DNA of 64,000 nucleotides from JAUIAI01 sp963732405 (GTDB lineage: Bacteria > Pseudomonadota > Gammaproteobacteria > Burkholderiales > Burkholderiaceae_E): assembly GCA_963732405.1 (NCBI GenBank), contig CAVSZG010000001.1:682001-746000 (forward strand). The letters are read 5' to 3'. Shown piece after piece: positions 16,872-29,735 of this stretch (position 1 is its first letter; each line of letters starts with the position of its first letter). The translations under genes were made by a program, and so were the position numbers. Below the pieces are notes generated by a model. It ran no database searches. It saw nothing but the letters and a program-made list of their open reading frames with translations, and had not been told where the DNA came from.

Positions 16872-17094
16872 GGATTCGTCTCCTGGATTCTGATTGGAAG
16901 GTGACCGGACGGGGGGCGCATCGGGCGCACCGGCCTGGCCGGGCCGCGCCGGATCCTGCGTTCACGGTCACCCGGTCGCTCAATCATGACACGGCCGGCG
17001 GCGATCGAGAAGCCGACCCCGGGGCAGATCCTGCGCACGCTTGGGCAGACTCGGGCAAGATTCGGTTTTTGCGACCCGACTCTTCAAGACCATC

Positions 17095-17949
17095 ATGAGC
17101 ATAGACACCACCTTGCAGTCCTTTCAGGCTGACGTCATTGACGCATCGGTCAATACCCCGGTTCTGGTCGACTTCTGGGCGCCCTGGTGCGGCCCCTGCA
17201 AAACCCTCGGCCCCATGCTCGAGGCGCTCGAACAGGGTTATGGAGGTCGATTCAAGCTGGTCAAGGTCGACACCGAGCAGGAGCAACAGCTCGCCCAGCA
17301 TTTCCGGATCCGCTCGATCCCGACCGTGTATGCCTTCGTCAATGGCCAGCCGGTAGACCAGTTCCAGGGCGCGCTGCCCGAGGGCAAGCTGCGTGAATTC
17401 ATCGATCGACTGATGCCCGATCCGGCGGAATACGAACTCGATCAAGCTGCCCAGGCGCTACAGGCGAATGATCAGGCGCGTGCCACCGAGCATGTGAAGC
17501 GTGCGATTGCACTGGATCCGGCCAATGATTCGGCCCGCCTGCTGTTTGCCCAGCTGCTGGTCAGCGCGGGCGATCCCGGCGCCGCCCAGGCGCAGATCGA
17601 GGCCTTGTCGGCGGCGGCCAGGGCCGACCCCCAGGTTGACGGCCTGGCCCGACAGATTGCCGCTGCGGTCGAGGCCGCCCGGATTCCGGCACCGCCGGGC
17701 CTGCTTGCCCGGGTGGCGGCCGATCCGGCCGATCTGAGTGCCCGCCAGGAACTGGCCGAGCACTACATCACCTGCAAGGAATGGGCACAGGCCTTCGAGC
17801 AACTGCTCGAGATCGTGCGCATCGACCGGGCGTATAACGATGACCACGGTCGCCGGCGGATGATCGAAGTGTTCAAACTGGCGGCCGGGCAACCCGCGCT
17901 GGTCAGCGAATGGCGCCGCCGGCTCGGCGCGACCATGAACGTGGTTTAG
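17095..17949 (+). CDS. Thioredoxin-domain co-chaperone, YbbN/CnoX-like
   Basis: A 284-residue protein with an N-terminal thioredoxin domain (DFWAPWCGPCKTLGPML, active-site CGPC) followed by TPR-like helices rich in Ala, as in E. coli CnoX (YbbN). CnoX proteins protect unfolded proteins during oxidative stress and pass them to chaperones. Many betaproteobacterial members keep a redox-active CXXC. The ATG at 17095 is preferred to a TTG at 17041. Family length is about 280-300, which fits. It converges on metH. Confidence 0.88.
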   Translation: MSIDTTLQSFQADVIDASVNTPVLVDFWAPWCGPCKTLGPMLEALEQGYGGRFKLVKVDTEQEQQLAQHFRIRSIPTVYAFVNGQPVDQFQGALPEGKLREFIDRLMPDPAEYELDQAAQALQANDQARATEHVKRAIALDPANDSARLLFAQLLVSAGDPGAAQAQIEALSAAARADPQVDGLARQIAAAVEAARIPAPPGLLARVAADPADLSARQELAEHYITCKEWAQAFEQLLEIVRIDRAYNDDHGRRRMIEVFKLAAGQPALVSEWRRRLGATMNVV

Positions 17950-17971
17950 CCGATAACGCCGCTCGCTTGCG

Positions 17972-21865
<3,894 letters not shown>

Positions 21866-22050
21866 ACCGGATTCTAACGGTCGATGCCGGGCGAAACCGC
21901 ACTGACCCGGCTCGCAAGAGGCCCTGAGCGGATCGTCGACGCCCACCATTCCATGATGACCGGGGCTTGTCGAATCGAGCGGCGGTCCGGTCTGACGGTT
22001 TCCTGATCAGCCGACGACTGCATCGGTTTGTTGTCGAAAGTGGCGATTTA

Positions 22051-22066
22051 TATTCCAAGTGGAATA
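22051..22066. promoter_or_regulatory. Candidate operator of the ribbon-helix-helix regulator
   Basis: TATTCCA-AG-TGGAATA is a perfect 7-bp inverted repeat ending 16 bases before the regulator start. Ribbon-helix-helix proteins often bind such short palindromes in their own promoter, so autoregulation is likely. No experimental support is available from sequence alone. Confidence 0.5.
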
Positions 22067-22082
22067 TGCTAGTATTCAAATC

Positions 22083-22526
22083 ATGCCTGCCAAACCCGAC
22101 CTCGGCCCGGCCCGCGCCGCCGACGAAAAAATCAGCCTGAATATCGGTGCGATCGATCTGGGTCAGATCGATCTGCTCGTGCAGGAAGGTTTTTATTCGA
22201 ACCGATCCGATCTGATCCGCACGGCGATCCGCCGCGAACTCGAGCGTCGTGAAGTGGTCGTGCAACGCGCCCTGGAGCGCCGGATGATGGTGCTCGGCCT
22301 GCATCACTTCACCTCGGCCGACCTGCTGGCTGTGCGCGCGAATCATGAACAGCTGCGAATCCGGGTACTGGGCCTGGCCAGTTTCGATGCCGACATCACA
22401 CCCGACCTGGCCCGCGAAACCATTGCCTCGCTCACCGTGCTGGGCGCCATCCATGCCGAGCCCGCGCTGCGCAAGCTGCTGCTGAGCCTCACCGATGAGG
22501 GTCCGGCGGCCGGCGCCGTTTCCTGA
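22083..22526 (+). CDS. CopG-type ribbon-helix-helix regulator
   Basis: A 147-residue protein with a ribbon-helix-helix DNA-binding domain near residues 18-60 (KISLNIGAIDLGQIDLLVQ, SNRSDLIRTAIRRELE). The longer C-terminal part, about 85 residues, is unusual for a plain CopG protein and may be a dimerisation or sensing region. It lies 28 bases upstream of a PHB-depolymerase-like esterase gene on the same strand and probably controls it. The ATG at 22083 is preferred over one at 22059 because the latter would place the candidate operator inside the coding sequence. Confidence 0.8.
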   Translation: MPAKPDLGPARAADEKISLNIGAIDLGQIDLLVQEGFYSNRSDLIRTAIRRELERREVVVQRALERRMMVLGLHHFTSADLLAVRANHEQLRIRVLGLASFDADITPDLARETIASLTVLGAIHAEPALRKLLLSLTDEGPAAGAVS

Positions 22527-22554
22527 ACTCCCCTGACCCGAACGGACGCTCACA

Positions 22555-23832
22555 ATGAATGAACTCTTTTCCCGATTGATCGGCGAGGCGACCGACCACA
22601 CCCGCCGCGGTGATCTGCAATCGGCCATGGCATCGATCCGACGCGCGCTGGCTGGCACGAGCGACGAGACAGCCCCGCCTGCCGATGCAGGCGTGCGCCG
22701 TGGCATGTCCGGTGGCGAGCACACCCGCGCCGGCCACGCCGATCCTCGCACCGATGATGACCGCATCATCGATGGCGCGATCCGTGAGCTTCCCGATGCC
22801 GACGATGTTCCGGACATTCGGCATGCCGAGGATCTCGTCGGTGCCGACACGGTCATCGAGACGCAGCGCTCGTCGGCAACCGCCGAGCGTGCGGCGCCGC
22901 ACGTTCACGCGCCCAATCCCATCGACCCCGGCACCGAGAGCGACGTGATCCGGGGCACTCATCGGCATGGCGAGCGTACGGTGTCGTTCCGCCTGTTCGT
23001 GCCGGCAGGCCGGGCCGGCATGTCCGACCCGGCGGCGACCTCGACACCGCCCCGACCACGCGCACTGGTCGTGATGCTGCATGGCTGCACTCAGAATGCC
23101 GACGATTTCGCGCGCGGCACCGGCATGGATGCACTGGCCCGCCAGCACGGCTTCCTGGTCCTTTACCCCGAGCAGTCGGCGCGTCACAACCCGCAACGCT
23201 GCTGGAACTGGTTCAAACACAATCACCAGCGACGCCAGTCCGGCGAGCCGGCTCTGCTCGTCGATCTGATCCGCACGGTGGCGGATCGCCATGCCGTCGA
23301 CCCGGCGCGAATTTATGTGGCGGGCCTGTCGGCTGGCGGGGCAATGGCGACGCTGTTGGGCAGCCTGTATCCGGACGTGTTCGCAGCGGTCGGAGTGCAT
23401 TCCGGATTGGCCGCCGGACTGGCCGATTCGATGCCCGCGGCGCTGGCCACCATGCGCACCGGACCGGGTGACAAACGAGGCAGCCGACTGCCGCCGACCA
23501 TCGTGATTCACGGTGATGCAGATCAGATCGTGCATCCGGCGCACGCTCAGGCCGTGTTCGATGCCAGCTCGTTATCGGTGTCCGATGCCATTCATTCCAG
23601 CGCCCGTCTGCCGGCGCGCGAAACGACCATCGCGTCCTGTCATGACGCACAGGGGCGCCTGCGAGCGCAGCGTTGGACGATTCACGGCATGGGTCATGCC
23701 TGGTCGGGTGGTTCGACCAGCGGCACCTACACAGATCCGAAAGGACCGTCGGCGAGTGACGCGATCATCGAGTTTTTCTTCGCACAATCACTCGATACGC
23801 GCACGTCAACCACACGTAATGGCGTATCGTGA
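22555..23832 (+). CDS. PHB depolymerase family esterase
   Basis: A 425-residue alpha/beta hydrolase of the esterase PHB depolymerase family. The catalytic core begins near residue 165 with LVVMLHGCTQNADDFA. The nucleophile Ser is in AGLSAGGAMA, an acidic residue in VIHGDADQIVHP and the His in GMGHAWSGG. The first 130 residues are a variable, charged extension. There is no clear signal peptide, so it may act inside the cell on short-chain hydroxyalkanoates or another ester. It is paired with the upstream regulator gene. Confidence 0.87.
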   Translation: MNELFSRLIGEATDHTRRGDLQSAMASIRRALAGTSDETAPPADAGVRRGMSGGEHTRAGHADPRTDDDRIIDGAIRELPDADDVPDIRHAEDLVGADTVIETQRSSATAERAAPHVHAPNPIDPGTESDVIRGTHRHGERTVSFRLFVPAGRAGMSDPAATSTPPRPRALVVMLHGCTQNADDFARGTGMDALARQHGFLVLYPEQSARHNPQRCWNWFKHNHQRRQSGEPALLVDLIRTVADRHAVDPARIYVAGLSAGGAMATLLGSLYPDVFAAVGVHSGLAAGLADSMPAALATMRTGPGDKRGSRLPPTIVIHGDADQIVHPAHAQAVFDASSLSVSDAIHSSARLPARETTIASCHDAQGRLRAQRWTIHGMGHAWSGGSTSGTYTDPKGPSASDAIIEFFFAQSLDTRTSTTRNGVS

Positions 23833-23914
23833 ATCCGTGATTTGAGTGAAATCCCGCGCAAAGATCGACCAAAGCGTCGCGATTCCGTCGCAAATTAAGC
23901 AGAAAACCGCTTGA

Positions 23915-23979
23915 AAACAGCATGAATCGCGAAGCTCAGGTAGGATCAAGCTGCTTTTTCGCTGGAAATCATGCTGTTT
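23915..23979. repeat. Long-spaced inverted repeat upstream of the HU-like gene
   Basis: AAACAGCATGA (23915-23925) and its exact complement TCATGCTGTTT (23969-23979) flank a 43-base loop that itself contains GCGAAGC and a matching GCTTTTTCGC. It lies after the esterase gene and about 60 bases before the HU-like start. It could be a terminator, a structured leader or a small RNA. Confidence 0.4.
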
Positions 23980-24037
23980 CCGAGTGATGAGCCGGTTCCA
24001 TCCGCGCCAATTCTTGAAAGCGGATCACTTCTCGAGA

Positions 24038-24484
24038 ATGAAAACACCCATGCCAGCAGCCAAGAAACCTGCGAAGAAACCTGCCAGCAAGTCCGCCAAG
24101 AAGGCGACGAGCGCCAAGAAGAGCACTGCGAAATCCGCATCGGCCGCCAAGAAGGTGGCTGCGCCGGTCAAGGCCGTGAAAGAGACGCTCAGCAAGACCG
24201 GGCTGGCCGCCCACCTGTCCGCCGAGACCGGTGTCGAGACCAAATCGATCAAGGCCGTTCTGGCTGCGCTCGAGTCCACCATGATGGGTTCGGTCCACAA
24301 GCGCGGGCTGCGTGGCTTCACCCTGCCCGGCCTGATCAAGATCACGGTGCAGGATGTGCCGGCGAAGAAAAAGCGCTGGGGCAAGGATCCGTTCACGGGT
24401 CTGGAGCGCGAGTTTGCCGCCAAGCCGGCCACCGTGCGGGTCAAGGCGCGCGTCATGAAGAAGCTCAAAGACGCAGCAATGTAA
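24038..24484 (+). CDS. HU-family DNA-binding protein with histone-H1-like N-terminal tail
   Basis: A 148-residue nucleoid protein. The first 45 residues are Lys/Ala/Pro repeats of the PAKKP type. The rest is a HU-like domain (SKTGLAAHLSAETGV, VHKRGLRGFTLPGLIKITV, AAKPATVRVKARVMKKLKDA). Such H1-HU fusions are known in Burkholderiales. It should bind and compact DNA without sequence preference. The start could be the ATG at 24038 or one at 24050; an in-frame ATG further up at 23984 lacks support. It appears to be monocistronic. Confidence 0.85.
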   Translation: MKTPMPAAKKPAKKPASKSAKKATSAKKSTAKSASAAKKVAAPVKAVKETLSKTGLAAHLSAETGVETKSIKAVLAALESTMMGSVHKRGLRGFTLPGLIKITVQDVPAKKKRWGKDPFTGLEREFAAKPATVRVKARVMKKLKDAAM

Positions 24485-24515
24485 TCGGCTGACCCTGCGG
24501 GTCATCCCTGATTCA

Positions 24516-24541
24516 CCGGTCCGGCAGTACTGCCGGACCGG
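24516..24541. terminator. Perfect 26-bp palindrome between convergent genes
   Basis: CCGGTCCGGCAGT followed directly by its complement ACTGCCGGACCGG. It lies 31 bases after the HU-like gene and 3 bases beyond the arginase stop. A bidirectional terminator hairpin is likely, although no T-run follows on either strand. Confidence 0.55.
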
Positions 24542-24544
24542 CAT

Positions 24545-25492
24545 CTACCCGCCGGCCGGATCGCGTCGATCCGGCACGCTGCGACGCATGAGCGTCGACT
24601 TGCCGAACAGGCTCTCGATCAGGTCCACCGCCAGCACCGCCGTACGGTTGCGCACATCGAGCGCGGGGTTGAGCTCCATCACATCGAGCGAGGCCAGCCG
24701 TCCCGTGTCCGCGATCATTTCCATGCAAAGCTGCGCCTCCCGATAACTCGGACCACCCGGCACCGTCGTGGCCACGCCGGGGGCGATCTCCGGGTCCAGA
24801 AAATCCACATCGAAGCTCACGTGCAGATGAGTGTGCTCATCCAGGTCGGCCAACGCCGTCTGCATGGTCTGCCGCATCCCCAGCTCATCGATATAACGCA
24901 TGTCGAACACCTCCATGCCGGCCTGATGGACCAGTCGCTTCTCGCCGGGATCGACACTGCGAATGCCGATCTGCCTGATCTGCCCCGCTACGATGGTCGG
25001 CGTCACGCCGCCGATACCGGTCAGCTCGGGCGGGCCTGATCCGCACAGGATCGCCACAGGCATGCCGTGGATGTTGCCGCTGGGCGTGAGCGCCGCCGTA
25101 TTGAAGTCGGCATGGGCGTCGAGCCACAGGATGCGCAGCTTGCGTCCGGATTCGCGGCAGTGACGCGCCACCGCACTGATCGATCCGATCGCCAGGCTAT
25201 GGTCGCCACCCAGAACGATGGGCAGACGCTGCCGTTGCAAGGCGGTATGAACGGCATGGTGAACCTGCTGATTCCATTGCACGACCTCGGGCAGGTGGCG
25301 GTAACCCTGCTGGGGCAACTGCCAGGGATTGGTCGGGCCCGTCAGATTGCCCTGATCCAGCACCCGTAGCCCCTGACTTTCGAGCACCGCGCTAAGGCCG
25401 GCAACCCGTAGCGCCTCCGGGCCCATCGACGCGCCCCGGGCTCCGGCGCCGATGTCGGTGGGCACGCCAATCAGCTGGATGGTTGCTGGCAT
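24545..25492 (-). CDS. rocF: Arginase
   Basis: A 315-residue ureohydrolase converting arginine to ornithine and urea with two manganese ions. Metal-binding motifs are GGDHSLAIGS, WLDAHADFN and SFDVDFLDP. SGNIHGMPVA is the arginase rather than agmatinase version of the substrate loop. The C-terminal VMELNP holds the conserved Glu. The start at 25492 gives normal family length; an in-frame start 120 bases upstream would add unrelated sequence from the diguanylate cyclase gene. It lies 19 bases after that gene on the same strand and may be co-transcribed with it. Confidence 0.93.
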   Translation of the reverse strand: MPATIQLIGVPTDIGAGARGASMGPEALRVAGLSAVLESQGLRVLDQGNLTGPTNPWQLPQQGYRHLPEVVQWNQQVHHAVHTALQRQRLPIVLGGDHSLAIGSISAVARHCRESGRKLRILWLDAHADFNTAALTPSGNIHGMPVAILCGSGPPELTGIGGVTPTIVAGQIRQIGIRSVDPGEKRLVHQAGMEVFDMRYIDELGMRQTMQTALADLDEHTHLHVSFDVDFLDPEIAPGVATTVPGGPSYREAQLCMEMIADTGRLASLDVMELNPALDVRNRTAVLAVDLIESLFGKSTLMRRSVPDRRDPAGG

Positions 25493-25511
25493 GTGACTTG
25501 TTGAACGTTGC

Positions 25512-27248
25512 TCATGATTCCTCCCGATCGGGCCGCTTGCGGGCGTACATATCCGCATCGGCCACCTTGAGCAGGGTTTCGGTATCGAGGCCGTCATCCG
25601 GACACAGGGCAATGCCGACCGAGGCGCTGACCGATTCGATCGGCACCGGCGAATCGACGGTGGTGAGCACTTTGAGCGGCAATCTCAGTCCGCGTTCGAT
25701 CTTGTCGCGAATCAGTTTCGCGTCGCTACGGTTCGCCACATCATCCAGGAACACCACGAACTCGTCGCCGCCGAGTCGCGCGACCAGGTCATGCTCGCGC
25801 ACCTCCTTCTCCAGGCGCCGACCCTGCTCGATCAGCACCGCATCACCCACGTCATGCCCCAGTTGATCATTGATCTGCTTGAAGTTGTCCAGGTCGAGGA
25901 ACAGTACTGCAAACGGATGATGATCGCCACGCCGGCGCTGGCGAATGATCCGATCCTCTATCCGTCGCACCATCGCCTCGCGATTGGCCAGTCCGGTCAA
26001 TGGGTCGGTCAGCAGGCGTTCGCGCATGGTGGCGAAGGCCTGGGCGAGATCGCCGATCTCATCGTTTCGATCGTCGGCGACCAACGCTTCGGACTCTCCC
26101 TGACCAATCCGAGTCGCCGCAACCGCCAGTCGGCGCAGTCGCGCAGCGATTGAATTGAGAATCCATAATCCGGTCAGGGCGATCAGCAGGGCACTGGCCA
26201 GTGCCATCCAGATCGTGCGAACCACGTTGTCCGTGATGTCTTGCATGAAGTCGCGCCGCGGAACCGCCACCACCACCAGCCAATCGAGACCGGCGTCGTC
26301 CTGCAGGCGTTGATAACCCAACTGGATCGATTGGCCGTCGCTGGCCGTGAACGACGATGTGTTGACACCGCTGGCGTGATTCGCGGCGATCATGGAGCGG
26401 ACCGCCTGATAGGTCGCGGCGACCAGCGGATCGTCACTGTCCAGGGCATTGAGCCTCACGTTTTCGCCGGCTTCGCTGCGTCGCAGATGCGGGCCGCGTG
26501 ACGCAGCGATCAGATTGCCGTCGTTCTCGACGATGAAGGCGAAGCCATTGGGACTGAGCCGCAGATTCGACAGAAATGCATTCAGGTGCCTGAGGGACAG
26601 GTCGGTGGCGACCACGCCGGCGAATTCATGGTCCGAACCCAGTACGCGGCGCGCCCGCGTGGCCACCAGTTCCAGCGTCTTGAAGTCGATATAGATCGAT
26701 GTCCAGGTCTGCGAACGGGTGTCCTGACCGGCCTTGTACCAGGGGCGCTCGCGCGGGTCGAAGATGCGCTCTTCGATGGCGGGATCCCGGAGCTCGCCAT
26801 TGATGCGCGAATAGCGGTAGATCGATCGGGGCCCGGTCGATTCAAGACGCAGCCGCAACTCGGCCTCATTGGCGGAGGCCCGCCACAGGCCCACGAACTG
26901 ACCGCTGCGGTTGCCGTAGTAGACGTAGTTGTTCGGATCCAGGTGAATGGTCGTGGCCAGCCAGAAGCGGGTGCGCAATTGCTGCAGGCTGTCCTGTACC
27001 GAGGCAGTGGGTGGCAGGTCGGACGGAAAGGCGGTCTCCAGAACGGCTTCGGAACCGGCGATATGTCGATCCACCGCCTGCGCGATACGGCCGACCGTCT
27101 CATTGACCAGGTGACCCGACAGGCGATCGACCGCATCACGGCCGGCATTGTAGGAAAGCAGACCGATGATCGCCACGCCGAGCAGCACCAGAACCAGATA
27201 CGGTACGGTCAGCATCTGCCGCAGACTGGCCCCTGAGAAGATACTCAT
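25512..27248 (-). CDS. Membrane diguanylate cyclase with dCache sensor, HAMP and GGDEF
   Basis: A 578-residue inner-membrane enzyme making cyclic di-GMP. A first membrane helix (residues 13-32) leads into a periplasmic double-Cache sensor ending near residue 340 (RERPWYKAG, FIVENDGNLIAAS). A second helix, a HAMP domain and a GGDEF domain follow. The active-site RLGGDEFVVF is intact, and the inhibitory-site RxxD (REHD) lies five residues before GGDEF, so product feedback is expected. Cache domains of this kind bind small ligands such as amino acids; the arginase gene next to it makes that an interesting guess only. Confidence 0.93.
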   Translation of the reverse strand: MSIFSGASLRQMLTVPYLVLVLLGVAIIGLLSYNAGRDAVDRLSGHLVNETVGRIAQAVDRHIAGSEAVLETAFPSDLPPTASVQDSLQQLRTRFWLATTIHLDPNNYVYYGNRSGQFVGLWRASANEAELRLRLESTGPRSIYRYSRINGELRDPAIEERIFDPRERPWYKAGQDTRSQTWTSIYIDFKTLELVATRARRVLGSDHEFAGVVATDLSLRHLNAFLSNLRLSPNGFAFIVENDGNLIAASRGPHLRRSEAGENVRLNALDSDDPLVAATYQAVRSMIAANHASGVNTSSFTASDGQSIQLGYQRLQDDAGLDWLVVVAVPRRDFMQDITDNVVRTIWMALASALLIALTGLWILNSIAARLRRLAVAATRIGQGESEALVADDRNDEIGDLAQAFATMRERLLTDPLTGLANREAMVRRIEDRIIRQRRRGDHHPFAVLFLDLDNFKQINDQLGHDVGDAVLIEQGRRLEKEVREHDLVARLGGDEFVVFLDDVANRSDAKLIRDKIERGLRLPLKVLTTVDSPVPIESVSASVGIALCPDDGLDTETLLKVADADMYARKRPDREES

Positions 27249-27492
27249 GACGATCCTGGTCTCAGTCTTGGATTACTTGTCGGCTTGTCGGCTTGTCGGG
27301 GCGAATCGCCCCCGACCGCAGGTAAGCCCTGCCTGATGGCGATCGCTGTTCTGGCGAACCTATTGGTCAGTCTCGACAGCCCGTTGTGATGACACCCTTG
27401 GCTTGTGAACTATTCTGACATAGAAGGGCGGGCGCGATGCCCCACCGGACCATACCGGTGACGCGTTGTAAACTACTTCGGGAGAACGCATC

Positions 27493-27885
27493 ATGACTCG
27501 CAGCCTGATTGGCACCTGGCACCTGGTACATGCCACCGCTAGCGCGGCCGATGGCTCGCCCTTGCCGCCGCCCTACGGCGGCCCACATGCAATCGGCCTG
27601 GTCTCGTTTACGGCCGAGGGCAGGATGGTCGCCGTGCTCTGCGACAGCCGCCCGGCCGATCACCTCGACACGGCCCGCGAATTCGTGTCCTACTGCGGCG
27701 CCTACCACTATGACGGTCGGGAGTTGGTCACCCGGGTCGATGCGACGTCGCGGCCGCCATGGCTGGGCACCGAGCAGCGTCGATCGGTGTCGTTCGAGGA
27801 TGACCTGCTGGTATTGCGCCCGCCGCTGCGCGCCTATTCGTCGGCACCCGAACAGCGGGTGCTCTATTGGAAAAAGGAGACCTGA
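27493..27885 (+). CDS. Lipocalin-like domain protein
   Basis: A 130-residue protein of the lipocalin-like family PF13924. The usual opening is SLIGTWHLVHA, and the beta-barrel strands GLVSFTAEGRMVAVL and FVSYCGAYHYDG follow. These small proteins often sit in catabolic operons, but their function is unknown. Its stop is followed with no gap by the ATG of the FAH-family gene, so the two are translationally coupled. A GGGAG ribosome-binding site precedes the start. Confidence 0.82.
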   Translation: MTRSLIGTWHLVHATASAADGSPLPPPYGGPHAIGLVSFTAEGRMVAVLCDSRPADHLDTAREFVSYCGAYHYDGRELVTRVDATSRPPWLGTEQRRSVSFEDDLLVLRPPLRAYSSAPEQRVLYWKKET

Positions 27886-28584
27886 ATGCCCAAGCTTGCG
27901 ATCCCTGCCCCTGAGGCCACCACCCTGCCCGTGGCCGGGACAGACACGGCCTTTCCGGTGCGCCGTGTGTACTGCGTCGGTCGCAATTATGTCGAGCATG
28001 CCAAGGAGATGGGTTTCAGCGGCCGGGAGGCGCCCTTCTTTTTCATGAAGCCCGCCGATGCCGTCTTTCATGTGGCACCGGGTGGTACGGGTGAGATGCC
28101 CTATCCGCCAGGGACCACTGACCTGCATCACGAACTGGAGTTGGTCGTCGCGATCGGCATCGGTGGCGCCAACATCAAGGCGGCCCAGGCTCGCAGCCAT
28201 GTCTTCGGCTATGCGGTCGGTCTGGACATGACGCGCCGCGACCTGCAGGGCGAGGCGAAAAAATCCGGGCGCCCCTGGGAGATCGGCAAGGGCTTTGATC
28301 GATCCGGCCCGATCGGCAGCATCGTGCCGGCCGCACGGGTCACGAACATCGATCAGGCGGCGATCACGCTCGAGGTCAATGGTGAATCCCGGCAGAAGGC
28401 CACAACGGGCGAACTGATCTGGTCTATCGACGAAATCATCGAACACCTGAGTGCATTCTGGCGCCTCGAACCCGGCGATCTGATCTTCACCGGCACGCCG
28501 GCCGGGGTGGCGGCCGTGAGCCGTGGCGACCTGATGCATGGCGAGATTGCCGGCGTGGGCAGCATCACGGTCAAGGTGGTCTGA
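27886..28584 (+). CDS. Fumarylacetoacetate hydrolase family protein
   Basis: A 232-residue enzyme of the FAH fold. Metal-binding and catalytic residues are visible in YCVGRNYVEHAKEMG, DLHHELELVVAIG and GYAVGLDMTRRDLQ. GDLIFTGTPAGVAAV completes the signature. Sequences of this size cleave or hydrate acylpyruvates, for example fumarylpyruvate hydrolase of the gentisate pathway. The exact substrate is not clear. It lies in an apparent operon: lipocalin-like, FAH, Ldh-type dehydrogenase, with gaps of 0 and 1 base. Confidence 0.9.
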   Translation: MPKLAIPAPEATTLPVAGTDTAFPVRRVYCVGRNYVEHAKEMGFSGREAPFFFMKPADAVFHVAPGGTGEMPYPPGTTDLHHELELVVAIGIGGANIKAAQARSHVFGYAVGLDMTRRDLQGEAKKSGRPWEIGKGFDRSGPIGSIVPAARVTNIDQAAITLEVNGESRQKATTGELIWSIDEIIEHLSAFWRLEPGDLIFTGTPAGVAAVSRGDLMHGEIAGVGSITVKVV

Positions 28585-28585
28585 C

Positions 28586-29683
28586 ATGAAAGAACATCTG
28601 ATCGATACGCAAAAGGTCCATGCCTGGATCTGCGAGATTTTCGAAGCCGCCGGTTCGAGTGCGAATGAGGCCAGACTCACGGCCGATCATCTGGTCCTGG
28701 CCAATCTGTCCGGGCACGATTCGCACGGCGTGGGCATGGTGCCCCGGTATGTGAAGTCGCTGCTCAATGACGAGTTGCAACTGAATCGCAAGATCGAGCT
28801 GGCGGTAGACGCCGGATCGATGATCATCGCCGATGGCGGGGTCGGCATGGGACAGTCGGTTGCGCATCAGGCCATGACCGTCGCCATCGAACGCGCCGGC
28901 CAGTACGGCATCGCGCTCATGGGGCTGCGCAATTCGCATCATCTGGGCCGCGTGGGTCATTGGGCCGAAATGGCAATTGCTGCCGGGATGGTGTCGATTC
29001 ATTTCGTCAATGCCAATACGCGAACACCGGCGGTGACGCCCTACGGCGGCAGCCAGGGGCGTTTCCTGACCAATCCGTTCACGGTCGGAATTCCCCGCGC
29101 CAATGGCGAGCACCTGGTGCTGGACTTCGCCACGAGCGCGATCGCCCACGGCAAGGCGCGCGTGGCGATGAACAAACAAGTGCCCCTGCCCGAGGGGACG
29201 ACCATCGATCCGGATGGTCGCCCGACCACTGATGCCAGGGTGTTGTTCGACGAGCCGATGGGCGCGATTCGGACCTTCGCGCAACACAAGGGCCATGCCC
29301 TGGCGATGGTCTGCGAGATGCTGGGGGGCGCGATGACCGGCGGTCAGACGCTCAAGCCCAAGGACTGGCCACGGCAATGGTCGATCATCAACAACATGCT
29401 GACCATCGTTTTCGATCCGCGCAGGCTGGGCACGGCGGACAGCTTCGAGACCGAAACCCGTGACTTCATCGAGTGGGTTCGGTCGGCCCGCCTGGATGAG
29501 ATCGGTCGCGAGTTGGGTGGCATCCTGATGCCGGGCGATCCCGAGCGGCGCATGCGCAAGGCCCGAGCGCAGCAATTGCCGATCGATGACGGCACGATGA
29601 TCGAATTGATCGACGCAGCTCGTGCCGTGGCGGGTGCACGTGGCAAGCCGGTCACCGATCCGACCTCGCTGATCGTCGGCTGA
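28586..29683 (+). CDS. Malate/L-lactate dehydrogenase family oxidoreductase
   Basis: A 365-residue NAD(P)-dependent 2-hydroxyacid dehydrogenase of the Ldh_2 family, which is unrelated to classical lactate dehydrogenase. Typical blocks are LSGHDSHGVGMVPRYV (catalytic His), NSHHLGRVGHWAE, FTVGIPRA and LDFATSAIAHGK. Members reduce 2-keto acids or imines such as sulfolactate, ureidoglycolate or delta-piperideine-carboxylate. The start lies one base after the FAH stop. Together with the FAH enzyme it may process a keto-acid from an aromatic or sugar pathway. Confidence 0.9.
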   Translation: MKEHLIDTQKVHAWICEIFEAAGSSANEARLTADHLVLANLSGHDSHGVGMVPRYVKSLLNDELQLNRKIELAVDAGSMIIADGGVGMGQSVAHQAMTVAIERAGQYGIALMGLRNSHHLGRVGHWAEMAIAAGMVSIHFVNANTRTPAVTPYGGSQGRFLTNPFTVGIPRANGEHLVLDFATSAIAHGKARVAMNKQVPLPEGTTIDPDGRPTTDARVLFDEPMGAIRTFAQHKGHALAMVCEMLGGAMTGGQTLKPKDWPRQWSIINNMLTIVFDPRRLGTADSFETETRDFIEWVRSARLDEIGRELGGILMPGDPERRMRKARAQQLPIDDGTMIELIDAARAVAGARGKPVTDPTSLIVG

Positions 29684-29735
29684 ACCTGGTGCCCACAAGT
29701 TGATTTGAATGGCGTTTATCTCGATGGGGAAGACT

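Noticed and set aside
21866..22050. Possible cobalamin or S-adenosylmethionine riboswitch before metH
   Set aside because: The gap is short and I found no B12 box or matching stem arrangement.
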